From Buttiauxella agrestis (lineage in GTDB: Bacteria > Pseudomonadota > Gammaproteobacteria > Enterobacterales > Enterobacteriaceae): DNA of 64,000 nt. Numbering within the stretch: position 1 is the first letter of the stretch; every line of letters starts with the position of its first letter. The stretch is from NCBI RefSeq assembly GCF_900446255.1, contig NZ_UIGI01000002.1, positions 222,934-286,933 of the forward strand, read 5' to 3'. The translations under genes and the position numbers were made by a program. The notes under the pieces are model-generated. The model saw only the letters and a list, made by a program, of their open reading frames with translations, was not told the origin of the DNA and made no database searches. Below are positions 18,016 to 26,026 of this stretch, piece by piece.

Positions 18016-18681
18016 ATGAAAAAGACGCTTATTTTACTGCCGTGGATCCTCATCACCACTCAGGCGCAAGCTGGAGTTGTGGTGGGTGGCACTCGTTTTG
18101 TATTCCCTGAGCACCAAAACACACTGTCGCTTGAGGTAAAAAACACCGGCAGCCTGCCATTTTTGATCAAAACCCAAATCACAGCAGACAGTGGTGCGGT
18201 GCCGTTTATCGCAACCCCACCATTATTTGCTGTGGAAGCCGGGCATGAAAACGCGGTGCGGATAATTCGTACCGACGGCACTTTACCCGACGACCGCGAA
18301 AGCCTGTTTTATATCAGTATTGCGGCAATTCCTTCCGGCAAACCGCAACCTCACTCTTTACAAATTGCGTTGCGTTCGCGCTTTAAACTGTTCTACCGCC
18401 CGGACGCGCTACAGGCCAATGCCAGAACCGCCTACCAACAGATAGCATGGCACCAGAACGAGAACGGATTAGTTATCAACAACTCCACGCCGTATTACAT
18501 TACGCTGAGTCAGTTGCGCATTAACCAGCGTGATATTCCCATTGTGGAAATGCTGGCACCTTTCGGCCAGGAGCAATTTAATGTCTGTGCGCGTGGTGAA
18601 GTGTGCCAGTTGCAATGGCAAACGCTGGATGACACCGCCAATCTGACCCCGCTTCAACAAGCCCATTTCCCTTCACATTAA
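18016..18681 (+). CDS. Second periplasmic fimbrial chaperone
   Basis: 221 residues; the signal peptide ends at AQAG. The mature N-terminus VVVGGTRFVFPEHQN, TPPLFAVEAGHENAVRII, DRESLFYISIAAIP and SRFKLFYRP carry both subunit-anchoring residues, and NSTPYYITLSQL is the conserved domain-2 motif. A Cys pair near the C-terminus (FNVCARGEVCQLQW) is present, as in some adhesin-dedicated chaperones. It ends the operon. A second chaperone in one operon often serves the tip adhesin or minor subunits, which here are encoded immediately before it. Confidence 0.93.
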   Translation: MKKTLILLPWILITTQAQAGVVVGGTRFVFPEHQNTLSLEVKNTGSLPFLIKTQITADSGAVPFIATPPLFAVEAGHENAVRIIRTDGTLPDDRESLFYISIAAIPSGKPQPHSLQIALRSRFKLFYRPDALQANARTAYQQIAWHQNENGLVINNSTPYYITLSQLRINQRDIPIVEMLAPFGQEQFNVCARGEVCQLQWQTLDDTANLTPLQQAHFPSH

Positions 18682-18722
18682 TACCCACCCGGCACCGCAA
18701 ATTGTGATGGTGTATCACCAAA

Positions 18723-18758
18723 AAATATAGAAATCGAATTTCTCCGGTTTCTATATTT
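18723..18758. terminator. Hairpin at the end of fimbrial operon 1
   Basis: AAATATAGAAA and TTTCTATATTT form an 11-bp stem around a 14-base loop, 42 bases after the last stop codon. A-rich on one side and T-rich on the other, it could terminate in either direction. Confidence 0.6.
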
Positions 18759-18792
18759 ATGCTCAACTTTATTTTATACATGACGGGGGCTA

Positions 18793-19936
18793 AATAGCTG
18801 CGTCTATTACCGCTCCACTTTTGTTAACCCGTGTTGACTGCCGGGGAAAGGTGAAGCCGATTTCATAAACTGTCTGACATTTTTCAGTAACTGCCACATT
18901 GTCCGGCAGCGATGATTACGCGTGATTGTTTCATGTAATGCCAGCCATAAAATCTCTATCCTGTTCAACCACGGTGAGTAAACTGGCTGATAAATAACAA
19001 TAAATTTTGGATTCCCCTTCAATCATTTCAGCATCTTTTTGTTCTTGTGGATGATATGGTTATCAACAATTAGCGTGAGCGTTTTTGCACTGCGATATGT
19101 GCTTCTCAACTGACTTAACATCCTGATAAGTAAACCTGAGTCTTTACTTGTGCCATTCACATAATCCACTCTTCCTGTCCCGGCATGCAGCACTCCTGCA
19201 AGGTAATGCTTTTGGTTCTGTCCTGGCGTTGGGATGCGTTTTTGCTGCCCTTTTTTCTGCCAGTCAGCGCCAATTTTTGGATTCAAATCGATATCCACTT
19301 CATCCTCGTAAAATACGGGATGATCGGCACAGTTTTTTTCTAACGCTGCACTCGTCGCTACCAGTTTTTCCTCTTTGTGAGGATCACGAATATGGAGTGT
19401 CGGAGCCGCTCTGTGCCAGACAATCCCAGCCCCCGGTAACCAGCGACGAAGCGAGCCTGGATGTAACGTCGCATTAAATAGTTTATTAATTTCAATCGTT
19501 AATATCTCAGTATTCCATCGAGAACGCAGATAGCCGAAATCTTGTGGTGAACGTTGAACCAGTAAATCGAGCATGCGTAGCATTGCTTCCATAGGCCACT
19601 TTCTTTGACGTCCGGGAGGTAGACTTTTCAGGCCTTCAGCCCCAAATAAAGTGAACCAGTTAATCCAGCGCCCGACGGAAGAACGGGCTGCGCACAGAGT
19701 TTTCGCTACTTGAGTCAAAGATTCGCCACGATGTAGCATCAACATTGCCATGAGGCGTCTGGCGTGGTTTTTATCCGCAGTTTTGTGCACGGCTTTGTGC
19801 ATCTGGCGTCGTTCATTACGAGGTATAGGTGCTATGATCGGCATAACTCAGTCCGGTTTGTGATGTTTGGCGATTGATCAGATCGCTCAAACCGGATTGA
19901 GTTCCCTTTAGTGATCTACTATTAGGCGCAGCTATT
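18793..19936 (-). mobile_element. IS630-family element, copy 1
   Basis: 1144 bp with inverted ends AATAGCTGCG and CGCAGCTATT, flanked by the TA dinucleotide on both sides (18791-18792, 19937-19938), the IS630/Tc1 target. A 10-bp deletion near 19855 separates it from copy 2 at 32822, with which it is otherwise nearly identical. Its right end lies 5 bp from the stop codon of the GH18 gene. Confidence 0.93.
18807..19844 (-). pseudogene. IS630 transposase interrupted by TGA
   Basis: The first 273 codons (19844-19023) give the helix-turn-helix (ESLTQVAKTLCAARSSVGRWI) and most of the DDE domain (VFYEDEVDIDLNPKIGADWQ, LTLIVDNHIIHKNKK). A TGA then replaces what is a Trp codon in relatives as I recall them, and the frame continues with the rest (NPKFIVIYQPVYSPWLNRIEILW) to 18807. 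The last catalytic Glu (NRIE) lies beyond the stop. The same TGA is present in copy 2, so it predates the duplication. Confidence 0.88.
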
Positions 19937-19942
19937 TAGTGT

Positions 19943-20953
19943 TTATCTTCGATTTTTAGTTCCAGGGTGCAATTGAAAATATGCCCGACCGCTGTGTGGT
20001 CTTGCATTTGATTTGGAGATGGCTGTAAGCCCTGAGATGAAAAGCTCGGAATATTCACCTGGTACTTTCTGTTCTGGGTTGCTGCTAGTTTCAAGATCAA
20101 CATAGGTATATCCGGAGGGATTATCTCGATTAAAAGACCAGATACCTATGAACTTGAGGGGGTTGATTTGCGCAAATCGAGTCAGTGTATTGATATCATC
20201 GAGCTTAAACATGCTCCCGTCATCATTAAGACCTATCATCGGAGTGATAGCCACTTTGGCTAATAACTCTGCGGTATTCAATGCTGGGTAGATTGGTGCT
20301 AATTGTCTACTTATGCTGAGTGCTGCATCAACGGCAGCTTTACCCATATCAGTCGCAGTATCAGGGTTATTATAAGGATCACCATAATCCATAGCCATTC
20401 CATTCACACCATACTCAATCCCCTCTTTTTTAGCCAGTTTCAGAATGTCTACACCGCTCTGGTTCAATCCTGTCGGTAAAGTGGGAAGGGTAAAGCTGAT
20501 CGCAACATGCGGTTTACGGATGGCGACATTCTTTAATGCGAGACAAATCTTTGCTGCATCATAGAGACTATTTTCCAGGTCGAAATCTAACCCACTTGCA
20601 CCATAAAGCTCAATTGTGGAGACATAAATTTCCTCCAGCTCTGTTGCATTAAAATGGGTGGAAATATCAGAATTGGAGGCGCCACCAAACGAAATAATTA
20701 CACGTAAGCCAGCACTATTGAGTTCTTGTGCCAGTGGAACCGCCCAATCAAGAGGCATCGCCGAACTGGCGGCCCAGCAAGGGGTTTTTGAAGATTCTTC
20801 AAGTGTCAAAAAACCAAAAACTAATCCATCAACTTTCCATTTGAGTGCTCGTTCATAATAAATTGGATTCGGTCTTCCTTGTGGGTGATTTTCCCAATCA
20901 CTCCATTCAGCATTAATCGTAACATCAATATACGGAGTATATAAATTAGACAT
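19943..20953 (-). CDS. Family 18 glycosyl hydrolase (chitinase-like), no signal peptide
   Basis: 336 residues from the ATG at 20953, chosen because AGGAAA stands five bases upstream; an upstream in-frame start at 21019 would overlap luxI. A single GH18 barrel is seen: VDGLVFGFLTLEES, LRVIISFGGASN (barrel strand 3 motif), the catalytic signature SGLDFDLEN with the acid Glu, VNGMAMDYGDP (strand 6) and FIGIWSFNRDN (strand 8). It lacks a Sec signal and any accessory chitin-binding domain. It is the last gene of a minus-strand group chitinase-luxI-GH18. The IS630 inserted just after its stop codon without disrupting it. Confidence 0.9.
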   Translation of the reverse strand: MSNLYTPYIDVTINAEWSDWENHPQGRPNPIYYERALKWKVDGLVFGFLTLEESSKTPCWAASSAMPLDWAVPLAQELNSAGLRVIISFGGASNSDISTHFNATELEEIYVSTIELYGASGLDFDLENSLYDAAKICLALKNVAIRKPHVAISFTLPTLPTGLNQSGVDILKLAKKEGIEYGVNGMAMDYGDPYNNPDTATDMGKAAVDAALSISRQLAPIYPALNTAELLAKVAITPMIGLNDDGSMFKLDDINTLTRFAQINPLKFIGIWSFNRDNPSGYTYVDLETSSNPEQKVPGEYSELFISGLTAISKSNARPHSGRAYFQLHPGTKNRR

Positions 20954-21011
20954 AATGTTTCCTGGTTGAAATGATATGGTTGATGTATATTTATTCTTTG
21001 ACACCTTCACT

Positions 21012-21677
21012 TCATCCAAAAATGGATTTTTCTGTTTGGCTATTAATATTCATTATTGTTACGACGGTTTTTGCATTACGCATTGATATTTCTGAACCAA
21101 TCCTTTCAATAGAAATACCCTGAATTTTGAGCATTCGTTCAATTATTGTGGTGGTAACAAAAATAAATTGTTCAATTTTTTTATCTTTTGCATATAAAAT
21201 CAAATTTCGGAGTAATTTGATTACCGAAGATGAGAATCCATATCCTTTCACCGACTGTTCTTTCTCGAAGGCAAAACGTGAAAGTTCATAGATGGATGCT
21301 GAACAAGGAATAGGAGATTCACTTTGCCATAAAAAAGGGAAAATCTCACTCAGCATATAAGGTGACGTTGTAGGTAAGATTCGAACACAACCTTTTACAT
21401 TGCTCTCAGTATCGGTAGTGATAATATATTTGGTATCATGGATGTCGAACTTATCTATTTCATGACCGTTTATACTGGAAACATCCCATTGCAAGCGTTC
21501 TTTGAATACTCGATGTCGTAGTTGAAATACTGATAACAATAGATCATGATATTTGCGTTCACCTGAAATACAACCATATGCTGAAGGCTTCGATAGGTCA
21601 GCATAATTTTTATTATGAATATTCATTGCTGGATGTACGGTTTCTACCGGCTGCATGATATTATTTACTGGCACCAT
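21012..21677 (-). CDS. Acyl-homoserine lactone synthase, LuxI family
   Basis: About 221 residues from the ATG at 21677 (weak AAGG upstream); GTG 21728 or later ATGs are alternatives. All the family's key positions are visible: LRHRVFKERLQWDV (Arg, Phe, Trp), HEIDKFDIHDTKYI (Glu/Asp cluster), GCVRILPTTSPYML (Arg), and YELSRF (Glu, Arg). It makes a diffusible N-acyl-homoserine lactone from S-adenosylmethionine and acyl-ACP; chain length cannot be read. Unusually it sits between two GH18 genes on the same strand, 106 bp after the first and 58 bp before the second, while luxR is divergent beyond the large chitinase. Confidence 0.93.
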   Translation of the reverse strand: MVPVNNIMQPVETVHPAMNIHNKNYADLSKPSAYGCISGERKYHDLLLSVFQLRHRVFKERLQWDVSSINGHEIDKFDIHDTKYIITTDTESNVKGCVRILPTTSPYMLSEIFPFLWQSESPIPCSASIYELSRFAFEKEQSVKGYGFSSSVIKLLRNLILYAKDKKIEQFIFVTTTIIERMLKIQGISIERIGSEISMRNAKTVVTIMNINSQTEKSIFG

Positions 21678-21783
21678 TTTTGCCTTTTCATTCACGATTG
21701 ATGAGAGTGCGGTTCTTTCAACCCGCACTCATATTGATGAGTTCTGGCCCGGAATATTTATTTTATAATATCGGGTCAGTCAG

Positions 21784-24096
21784 TTACCGATTACGGCCAG
21801 GATTTCGTCCTCTTGGGGCACAGCAACCGCCTTTCACGTCCGGGCATTGAGGTTGATTTGTTCCAGGTAAACTGCCCAGCAGGAGCCATGGATCGCCACC
21901 GGCACTGTCTTGCGTGCCAGGTTCGGTACCTTGTGTCCACCATTTAGCTGCATAGTTTTTACCTTTCCAACTGACGCGATCTGCTTCGTTATACACAGTA
22001 TTTACATCCCACTGTGGGTAAGCGGAAGCCGTCTGAACAACAATGTCATATGAAACGGTGTCACTGAGACCACCGGCATCCGTAACCATCAATTTGAAAA
22101 CCAAAGGTTGATTGACTAAAACTGTTGGTGCGGTATACGCCAAAACTTTCTCTGTCAATGAGATTGCTGTTACGTTGGCTGGTAGTGTCCAGAAGAAGGT
22201 TAATGGTTGTCCTTCCGGATCGTAAGAATTAGATCCGTTTAGTGTGCCTGTAGCACCGCTGGCAACCGTTTCATTACCTGTTACTACGGCGACCGGTGGT
22301 TGATTAATTCCACCTGCAACCTGGAATGTATAACTATCGGAGCCGGACTTTGTGCCATCTGAGACGGTCAGTGAAACGGTGTAGCTACTTTGGTAACCCG
22401 TAGCAGGCACACGTAACTTAATTATTTGATCCGTCAGATTGCCCGACACGTTTAGCCCTGCCGGAACATTCCACTGCCAAGTTATCGGATCACCGTCTGG
22501 GTCATAGGAATGGCTGCCATCGAAAGTGAGCTCAGCAATCGGTGACACTGGGCTTTTGGGCCCCTGGATTTGTGCTACTGGAGCACGGTCAATTGGGTCG
22601 GGGCTGACATTGACACCTTTAAAGTAAAACGGTGTCATATCAATGACCTGATTAACGATTGGCGCACCGAGCCCTTCACGTGCAGCATTGACCAATAGGC
22701 CATTGTCCTGATCTGCCGTCCAGGTAAAAACGCCGCCTAATCCTTTTTCACGCGCATATTCTGCCTTGGCTTTTACTGTGCGTGGAGTATCCAGAGACAA
22801 AAACAGTTTCGATGATGTATTGTAAAGGTAGTCGGCATCGGCAAGTTCATCGGTATAAAGCTGGAAACCGTTTTTACCTTTTTGAGTTTCAAGGTCCAAG
22901 TAGTTATAGATGATGTCGTACCATTCAGTACTACCAGATTCAAAGGAACCTGTCGTAGTGCCCGACCCTGGTTCATACGTACCAATTAGCGGTGAAGGCT
23001 GAGTGATTACTGCATTGCGGGCGTTACGTGTGTAGCCCGCATAACCAATATTAATGCTACTTTGCGCGACACCGACAGAAATGAGGTAATCCACTGCAGC
23101 ATCAACTCCCCAGGTCGTTTCATTTGTTTTATGCAGGTTAGTGTGATGATTGAGAGAGGCAGCCCAGGGTGTACCAAAGAAGTCGTAGGTCATCAGGTTA
23201 ATTCCGTTTAGACCTGCCGCAAGTAATCCGGGAACGTCTGATTTGGCAAGAATTGTAGGATCTGCTGATGAAGCAATACTAATTTCAGTGTTGCCTAAAC
23301 CTGCATTGGTAAAGGCTGCTCGTAAGTCTTTCATCAAGAGAATGTAATAAACACTGTCATCATCACTGTAAGGATTATTATTCCCCGCAGCACCAGGGTA
23401 CTCCCAGTCGATATCCAACGCAGTGAACATTGGGAAGCGTTTAAACAAGTCAATGATGCTGGCACAGAAGCGGGTTCGTTGCTGTGAATCTCTAGCCATA
23501 TCGTGAAAACCATTGCTCATGGTCCATCCACCGACACTGAAAGAGAGAATTAAATTATGGCCCTGAGCTTTGGCTTTCTTTTGTAAATCACGCAAGCCAC
23601 CCAACACACCCTGTACTTTATCCTGCTGAAAATCATCAGGCATGGGGATATCAACCCAATTCGGAAAACCATTGTTCAAGTAACTTTGCGCATCACCCCA
23701 AACATCCAGAAATGTGACTGAGCCATCCTGCGTATTAATGCCGAAATCTGATGCACCTTTCGCTATTGCCGAAGATTTCTCCCCCTGGTCGCCGATAATT
23801 CCAGCAAAACCTACGATGAGTTTGTCAAATGCAGTTGGTGAAACCAGTGTTAGATCTACGCCACGGCCGCGATCAGAAGCGGGCTCTTGCTTACCTTCTA
23901 AGCGGCTATCGTATTGAGACCAGTCTGTGTAATAACCGAAAACTTTCGGACGTCCTACTGTATTGTATTTATTGTAAACAGGTTTTGCGACACGGGCAGA
24001 AGTGTAGCTAAATTTCTCTGAATCAGTTGCAGAGTCAAAATTATCAAGTTGGTAGGACTCATCTGTAGTTGCATCGGGCTTAGTAATATTGGACAT
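21784..24096 (-). CDS. Multidomain family 18 chitinase with two PKD domains and a chitin-binding module
   Basis: 770 residues from the ATG at 24096 (AAGGA seven bases upstream). Residues about 50-480 form the GH18 domain: KVFGYYTDWSQYD, LILSFSVGGWTMS, the active site ALDIDWEYPG, and NLMTYDFFG. Two PKD-like beta domains follow (SHSYDPDGDPITWQW and NSYDPEGQPLTFFW), then a CBM5/12 chitin-binding module (YPQWDVNTVYNEADRVSWKGKNY as separate Trp-rich pieces, ending DPWLLLG) and a Cys/Arg-rich tail. The first Asp of the DxxDxDxE signature is Thr here. There is no Sec signal peptide, as with chitinases released by non-Sec routes or associated with toxin complexes. A lux-box-like palindrome lies 178 bp upstream. 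Confidence 0.93.
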   Translation of the reverse strand: MSNITKPDATTDESYQLDNFDSATDSEKFSYTSARVAKPVYNKYNTVGRPKVFGYYTDWSQYDSRLEGKQEPASDRGRGVDLTLVSPTAFDKLIVGFAGIIGDQGEKSSAIAKGASDFGINTQDGSVTFLDVWGDAQSYLNNGFPNWVDIPMPDDFQQDKVQGVLGGLRDLQKKAKAQGHNLILSFSVGGWTMSNGFHDMARDSQQRTRFCASIIDLFKRFPMFTALDIDWEYPGAAGNNNPYSDDDSVYYILLMKDLRAAFTNAGLGNTEISIASSADPTILAKSDVPGLLAAGLNGINLMTYDFFGTPWAASLNHHTNLHKTNETTWGVDAAVDYLISVGVAQSSINIGYAGYTRNARNAVITQPSPLIGTYEPGSGTTTGSFESGSTEWYDIIYNYLDLETQKGKNGFQLYTDELADADYLYNTSSKLFLSLDTPRTVKAKAEYAREKGLGGVFTWTADQDNGLLVNAAREGLGAPIVNQVIDMTPFYFKGVNVSPDPIDRAPVAQIQGPKSPVSPIAELTFDGSHSYDPDGDPITWQWNVPAGLNVSGNLTDQIIKLRVPATGYQSSYTVSLTVSDGTKSGSDSYTFQVAGGINQPPVAVVTGNETVASGATGTLNGSNSYDPEGQPLTFFWTLPANVTAISLTEKVLAYTAPTVLVNQPLVFKLMVTDAGGLSDTVSYDIVVQTASAYPQWDVNTVYNEADRVSWKGKNYAAKWWTQGTEPGTQDSAGGDPWLLLGSLPGTNQPQCPDVKGGCCAPRGRNPGRNR

Positions 24097-24273
24097 AAAC
24101 AATCCTTAATAATTGTGAGTGGAAACTATTCTTTATGAATTTATTTCGGAGTCTCTTTTCGCAGAAAGATGTTAACTATCCTGGCTTCTTTGGCTAATTT
24201 TGCAAATAAAGTAAATTCTGCTTTGTGGTTATAAAACAGTGACTTATGAAAAGTAAACTTAACAAGTTAACAA

Positions 24274-24293
24274 ACCTGCCTTTAATAACAGGT
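24274..24293. promoter_or_regulatory. lux-box-like palindrome between chitinase and luxR
   Basis: ACCTGCCTTTAATAACAGGT is a 20-bp sequence whose arms ACCTGC/ACAGGT match the classical lux box arms ACCTGT/ACAGGT at 11 of 12 positions with the same 8-base centre. It is located in the 278-bp divergent region, 178 bp before the chitinase start and 81 bp before luxR. The position suggests that AHL-LuxR activates the chitinase-luxI-GH18 group and may also act on luxR. Confidence 0.75.
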
Positions 24294-24311
24294 AAGACAA
24301 TTCAATAACTA

Positions 24312-24339
24312 TTGACAGTGTTTTCAGCATTCATATACT
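24312..24339 (+). promoter_or_regulatory. Predicted sigma-70 promoter of luxR
   Basis: TTGACA at 24312-24317 and TATACT at 24334-24339, separated by 16 bp, a near-consensus promoter. The start codon of luxR follows 35 bp downstream of the -10 element. The lux box ends 18 bp before the -35 element. Confidence 0.65.
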
Positions 24340-24374
24340 TGGATGTATACAATTAATAACTATGATGTTTATAT

Positions 24375-25088
24375 ATGAATGATAACAATGATTTTCATAC
24401 TAACTTCATCGACCTCAACGAGGTTATTAATGAACACATTCAAGATGATATTTATCGTTGGTTATTTTCAATAAAATTTGATAGCTACGCTTACGTTGTT
24501 TCCCCACGCAATGGTAATGATTTTTTTATATTAAATGGATTTAATTTTCTTTGGAAAAAACACTATACTGAGTATCAGTTTCATAAAATAGATCCTATTT
24601 TAGCTAAAGCCAGAAATTATCAGTGTCCATATATATGGAGTAGTGTTAATTTATCAATAGACAATAGATTTCTTAATTGTGCCAAGAAACATGGTGTGCG
24701 TTTTGGTTATTCGGTATCATTGCCATTGAACGAGGATTACCTTTCAGTATTGAGTATTGTCCGTAATAATGATGCTTTCATCTCTCGAAAGGATTCTGTT
24801 AGCACAATTGGTATGATGTATATTTATTTGCAAAAACTGAATGATTCCTCACAGGCATATATCAATACCATGAACAGCAAACAGCTAATTATACCTAGGC
24901 TGACTAAAAGGGAGCAGGAATGTTTACAATGGGTGGCTGAAGGGAAAACAAACTGGGAGATAAGTAAAATACTTTCGATTTCAGAAAGAACGGTTATTTT
25001 TCACGTTAATAACTGCATGGCTAAACTTGATTCGAAAAACAGAGTGCAGGCCATTACGAAAGCCATGCGCGTGAAAATAATTACATAG
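24375..25088 (+). CDS. LuxR-family quorum-sensing regulator
   Basis: 237 residues. The N-terminal autoinducer-binding domain shows the family's aromatic and acidic pattern (FLWKKHYTEYQFHKIDPIL, CPYIWSSV, GVRFGYSVSLPL: Trp, Tyr, Asp, Trp and Gly in order). The C-terminal GerE-type helix-turn-helix is LTKREQECLQWVAEGKTNWEI...SERTVIFHVNNCMAKL. It is the cognate receptor of the LuxI at 21012, though not adjacent to it. It is intact; an IS6 fragment begins 8 bp after its stop. Confidence 0.93.
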   Translation: MNDNNDFHTNFIDLNEVINEHIQDDIYRWLFSIKFDSYAYVVSPRNGNDFFILNGFNFLWKKHYTEYQFHKIDPILAKARNYQCPYIWSSVNLSIDNRFLNCAKKHGVRFGYSVSLPLNEDYLSVLSIVRNNDAFISRKDSVSTIGMMYIYLQKLNDSSQAYINTMNSKQLIIPRLTKREQECLQWVAEGKTNWEISKILSISERTVIFHVNNCMAKLDSKNRVQAITKAMRVKIIT

Positions 25089-25095
25089 TCTGAAT

Positions 25096-25337
25096 GGATT
25101 TGTCGCATTAGCGCAGGCAAACCAGCAAAAGTCACGCGGATTACTTTTAAGGCAGCCAACAGGTAAAACTGTTCCGCCGGCGACAATCCTTCATCAGCTG
25201 AATGCTGAAATTTACCCTTCCGTATCATGTGGATTAATTCCATATCAGCCAGAATCGTCTGCGCACGTCGGAATGATTTGAATCCCTGCATCGATCGGGT
25301 TCACCGTTTGATATTCCGGTGGTCCTGCTCCAGAGTA
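25096..25337 (-). mobile_element. 3' end of an IS6-family element
   Basis: On the minus strand the frame EQDHRNIKR-stop-TRSMQGFKSFRRAQTIL is followed by ELIHMIRKGKFQHSADEGLSPAEQF, the typical C-terminus of IS6/IS26-type transposases. The end GGATTTGTCGCATTA at 25096 resembles an IS6 terminal repeat. A TGA-type stop interrupts the frame before MQGFKSF. The 5' part is missing: the sequence is cut at about 25337 by an IS1 fragment. Confidence 0.8.
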
Positions 25338-25443
25338 ATGCCTCCAATTAGTTTATCTGGTGTATAATGCCGCCTTTTAAGATATTCCTGTGACCAGCGT
25401 TACTGTTCATTGCCCTCACTGCCACAACTGGTAGCGGGTTTTC
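25338..25443 (+). mobile_element. 5' end fragment of an IS1-family element
   Basis: The terminus TAATGCCTCCAATTAGTTTA and the start of InsA (VTSVTVHCPHCHNW) match the end at 10836 of the IS1 at 8981-10836. Homology stops at about 25443, where IS6-type sequence begins. About 100 bp remain. Confidence 0.82.
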
Positions 25444-25820
25444 CCGTTCTGTCGCATTAAGGCGCTAACAGGTAACATGCTGTTTTTTTATGATGTTGCC
25501 TGACCATGTCTCTGATCCGAAAAGCCTTCAGTCGCCTGCATTACCCTGTCGATATTATTGCCCACAGTGTCCGCTGGTATCTGGCTTACTCACTGAGTTT
25601 GCGGGATCTGGAAGATATGATGGCAGAGCGGGGTATTCTCGTTGACCATTCCACCCTCTATCGCTGGGTTATCCGCCTCGTCCCCTTGCTGGATAAGGCG
25701 TTTCGTCGACGTAAACACCCTGTGGGCCGCCGTTGGCGAATGGACGAAACCTATATAAAAGTTAAAGGCCAGTGGAAATATCTGTACCGGGCTGTAGACA
25801 GCAACGGCCAGACCATTGAT
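25444..25820 (+). mobile_element. 5' part of an IS6-family element with truncated transposase
   Basis: A terminal-repeat-like CGTTCTGTCGCATTAA is followed by a transposase frame from ATG 25506. It has the zinc-ribbon-side and DDE start (DIIAHSVRWYLAYSLSLRDLEDMM, HSTLYRWVIRLVPLLD, WRMDETYIKVKGQWKYLYRAVD). After the codons for TIDF, the sequence switches to a 169-bp segment unrelated to IS6. The catalytic Glu region is therefore missing. Confidence 0.87.
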
Positions 25821-25989
25821 TTCCTGAAACTGCCGAAGGGTGAGCTGGACCGGAATAGTCTGTCCAGACTGGTTTCTCGCCATAATCGCCGTCAAAGAAT
25901 GAGGATATTAGGCGAGTCACCAGAACAAACGCAAATCACAGCTGGCACAGGGCTGCAGATAAATTCCAGCCAGCAGAAAACCCGCTACC
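25821..25989 (+). repeat. 169-bp segment, inverted copy at 40716-40885
   Basis: The two stretches are near-identical in opposite orientation (differences seen: one substitution and a one-base indel near the end). Here it is fused in frame to the IS6 transposase, giving the translated tail LPKGELDRNSLSRLVSRHN. At the other site it follows directly after fimbrial operon 2. Its origin is unknown. The two copies bracket the autotransporter, the IS cluster and operon 2. Confidence 0.88.
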
Positions 25990-26026
25990 AGTTGTATATA
26001 ACAGGGGGGTATGAATACTCGTTGAC

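Noticed and set aside
19148-19477. 109-residue plus-strand frame present identically in both IS630 copies
   Set aside because: It is antisense to the conserved DDE domain and is repeated only because the element is repeated.
21730-21783. Second lux box directly upstream of luxI
   Set aside because: The luxI upstream region has an imperfect AT-rich inverted repeat but no ACCTG/CAGGT arms; only the box at 24274 fits.
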